Assembly: GCF_900116705.1 (NCBI RefSeq) | Contig: NZ_FPBP01000001.1 | Span: 1-64,000 of the forward strand | Direction: 5' to 3' | Length of the DNA stretch: 64,000 nucleotides | From: Halomonas korlensis | GTDB lineage: Bacteria; Pseudomonadota; Gammaproteobacteria; Pseudomonadales; Halomonadaceae | Part shown: piece by piece, positions 62,170 through 64,000 of the stretch | Layout: every line of letters starts with the position of its first letter | Numbering within the stretch: the stretch's first letter is position 1 | Notes under the pieces: model-generated | The model's input: only the letters and a program-made list of their open reading frames with translations | Databases searched by the model: none | Told to the model about the DNA's origin: nothing | Position numbers and translations under genes: made by a program

Positions 62170-62811
62170 TCAGGGCGCCAGGCGGAAATGGTGCCAGGTG
62201 CCGTCACGCTGCTCGTAGCGGATGCGATCATGCAAGCGGCTGGGCTGGCCCTGCCAGAACTCGATCATGTGCGGGATGACGCGATAGCCGCCCCAATGGA
62301 TGGGGCGCGGAATCTCCTGGCCCTCGTAGGCGCGCTCGAACCGCCGCTCACGCTCCTCGATCCAGGTGCGATTGGGGATCACCACGCTCTGGGTGGCAAT
62401 CCAGGCGCCCAGCTGACTGGTACGTGGACGACTGGCGAAATAAGCATCGGACTCACTCTCGCTGATCTGTTCGACGCGTCCCTCGATACGGACCTGGCGA
62501 GACACCGAAGGCCACCAGAATACCAGCGCGGCGTGGGGCACATTCGTGAGCTCGCTGCCCTTGTGGCTGTGGTAGTTGGTGTAGAAGACGAGCCCGCGCT
62601 CATCGAGGCCCTTGAGCAGCACCACTCGGGCGTGAGGAAACCCTTGGCTGTCCACGGTCGCCAGGGTCATGGCGTTGGCATCGAGGCCCTCGCTGTCCAA
62701 GGCAAGGGTCAACCACTCGTCGAACAATGCCATGGGGCTGTCGATGGCCTGGTCTTCATCCAGCCGACCCCCTTCGTAGTCGCGGCGAATATCGGCGATA
62801 TTGCGTGTCAT
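62170..62811 (-). CDS. pdxH: Pyridoxamine 5'-phosphate oxidase (213 aa)
   Basis: An FMN enzyme that makes pyridoxal 5'-phosphate from pyridoxine or pyridoxamine phosphate. It has MTLATVDSQGFPHARVVLLK, YTNYHSHKGSELTNVPHAAL and the C-terminal motif WGGYRVIPHMIEFWQG with RLHDR, all diagnostic. The ATG at 62811 has GGAG six bases upstream; the ATG at 62823 has no ribosome site. Confidence 0.95.
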   Translation of the reverse strand: MTRNIADIRRDYEGGRLDEDQAIDSPMALFDEWLTLALDSEGLDANAMTLATVDSQGFPHARVVLLKGLDERGLVFYTNYHSHKGSELTNVPHAALVFWWPSVSRQVRIEGRVEQISESESDAYFASRPRTSQLGAWIATQSVVIPNRTWIEERERRFERAYEGQEIPRPIHWGGYRVIPHMIEFWQGQPSRLHDRIRYEQRDGTWHHFRLAP

Positions 62812-62834
62812 GGTGATCTCCATGGAGTGGGATT

Positions 62835-64000
<1,166 letters not shown>

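Overview
The window is GC-rich, densely coded chromosomal DNA from a gammaproteobacterium, most likely of the Halomonas/Chromohalobacter type (Halomonadaceae). This rests on gene content and order: gloB-mltD beside yafS-rnhA-dnaQ, tusDCBE, yejABEF, TRAP transporters and NhaP2. It is inferred without a database search. Nearly all of it is ordinary chromosome. One short stretch, about 40.04-42.75 kb, has lower GC and carries transposase debris; it looks like a decayed insertion region next to a tRNA-Ser gene.

Layout. 0-2.2 kb: end of etfB, etfA with a second partial copy of its 3' end, and a nitronate monooxygenase-like gene. 2.3-9.3 kb: a minus-strand operon with a TAXI-type TRAP importer followed by an enoyl-CoA hydratase fusion and two acyl-CoA dehydrogenases, which reads as an uptake and beta-oxidation module for an unidentified carboxylate. 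9.7-15.5 kb: a SulP anion transporter, metY, rarD, an omega-amidase and rsuA. 15.7-21.4 kb: the yejABEF peptide importer. 21.5-27.7 kb: mltD, gloB, yafS, rnhA, dnaQ, nudC and sohB. 27.8-37.2 kb: an ArsR regulator, prpE, yhhQ with a possible preQ1 riboswitch, ybfF, a DEDDh/GIY-YIG nuclease, an orphan NMT1-type binding protein, nhaP2 and yaeQ. 37.4-42.7 kb: a 24-residue membrane peptide gene, a Zn/Cd-type P-ATPase, a potassium-channel-like gene and transposase fragments. 42.8-47.7 kb: tRNA-Ser, yccA, tusDCBE, acpH, and moaB/moeA. 47.7-57.5 kb: a complete respiratory formate dehydrogenase locus (fdhABC, a Tat small protein, a TorD-like chaperone, a polyferredoxin, DUF3305/DUF3306 proteins, and divergent fdhD). 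57.5-64 kb: an XRE-cupin regulator, a histone-deacetylase-like hydrolase divergent from a Pat-type protein acetyltransferase, pdxH, a DUF2069 protein, wrbA and a truncated gene at the edge.

Functional links. EtfAB is the natural electron acceptor for the two acyl-CoA dehydrogenases about 1.2 kb away. MoaB and MoeA make the molybdenum cofactor needed by FdhA, and FdhD sulfurates it, so the 46-57.5 kb block holds the enzyme with part of its cofactor supply. Pat and the deacetylase-like protein could set and remove lysine acetylation on enzymes such as the acyl-CoA synthetase PrpE.

No CRISPR array, prophage, intact insertion sequence or defence island was seen. The best candidates for something undescribed are the TRAP/beta-oxidation operon with its collapsed dehydrogenase domain, the repeat-rich DUF3306 gene with a C10 tract, the orphan binding protein coupled to a nuclease, and the small membrane peptide with its own promoter and terminator.
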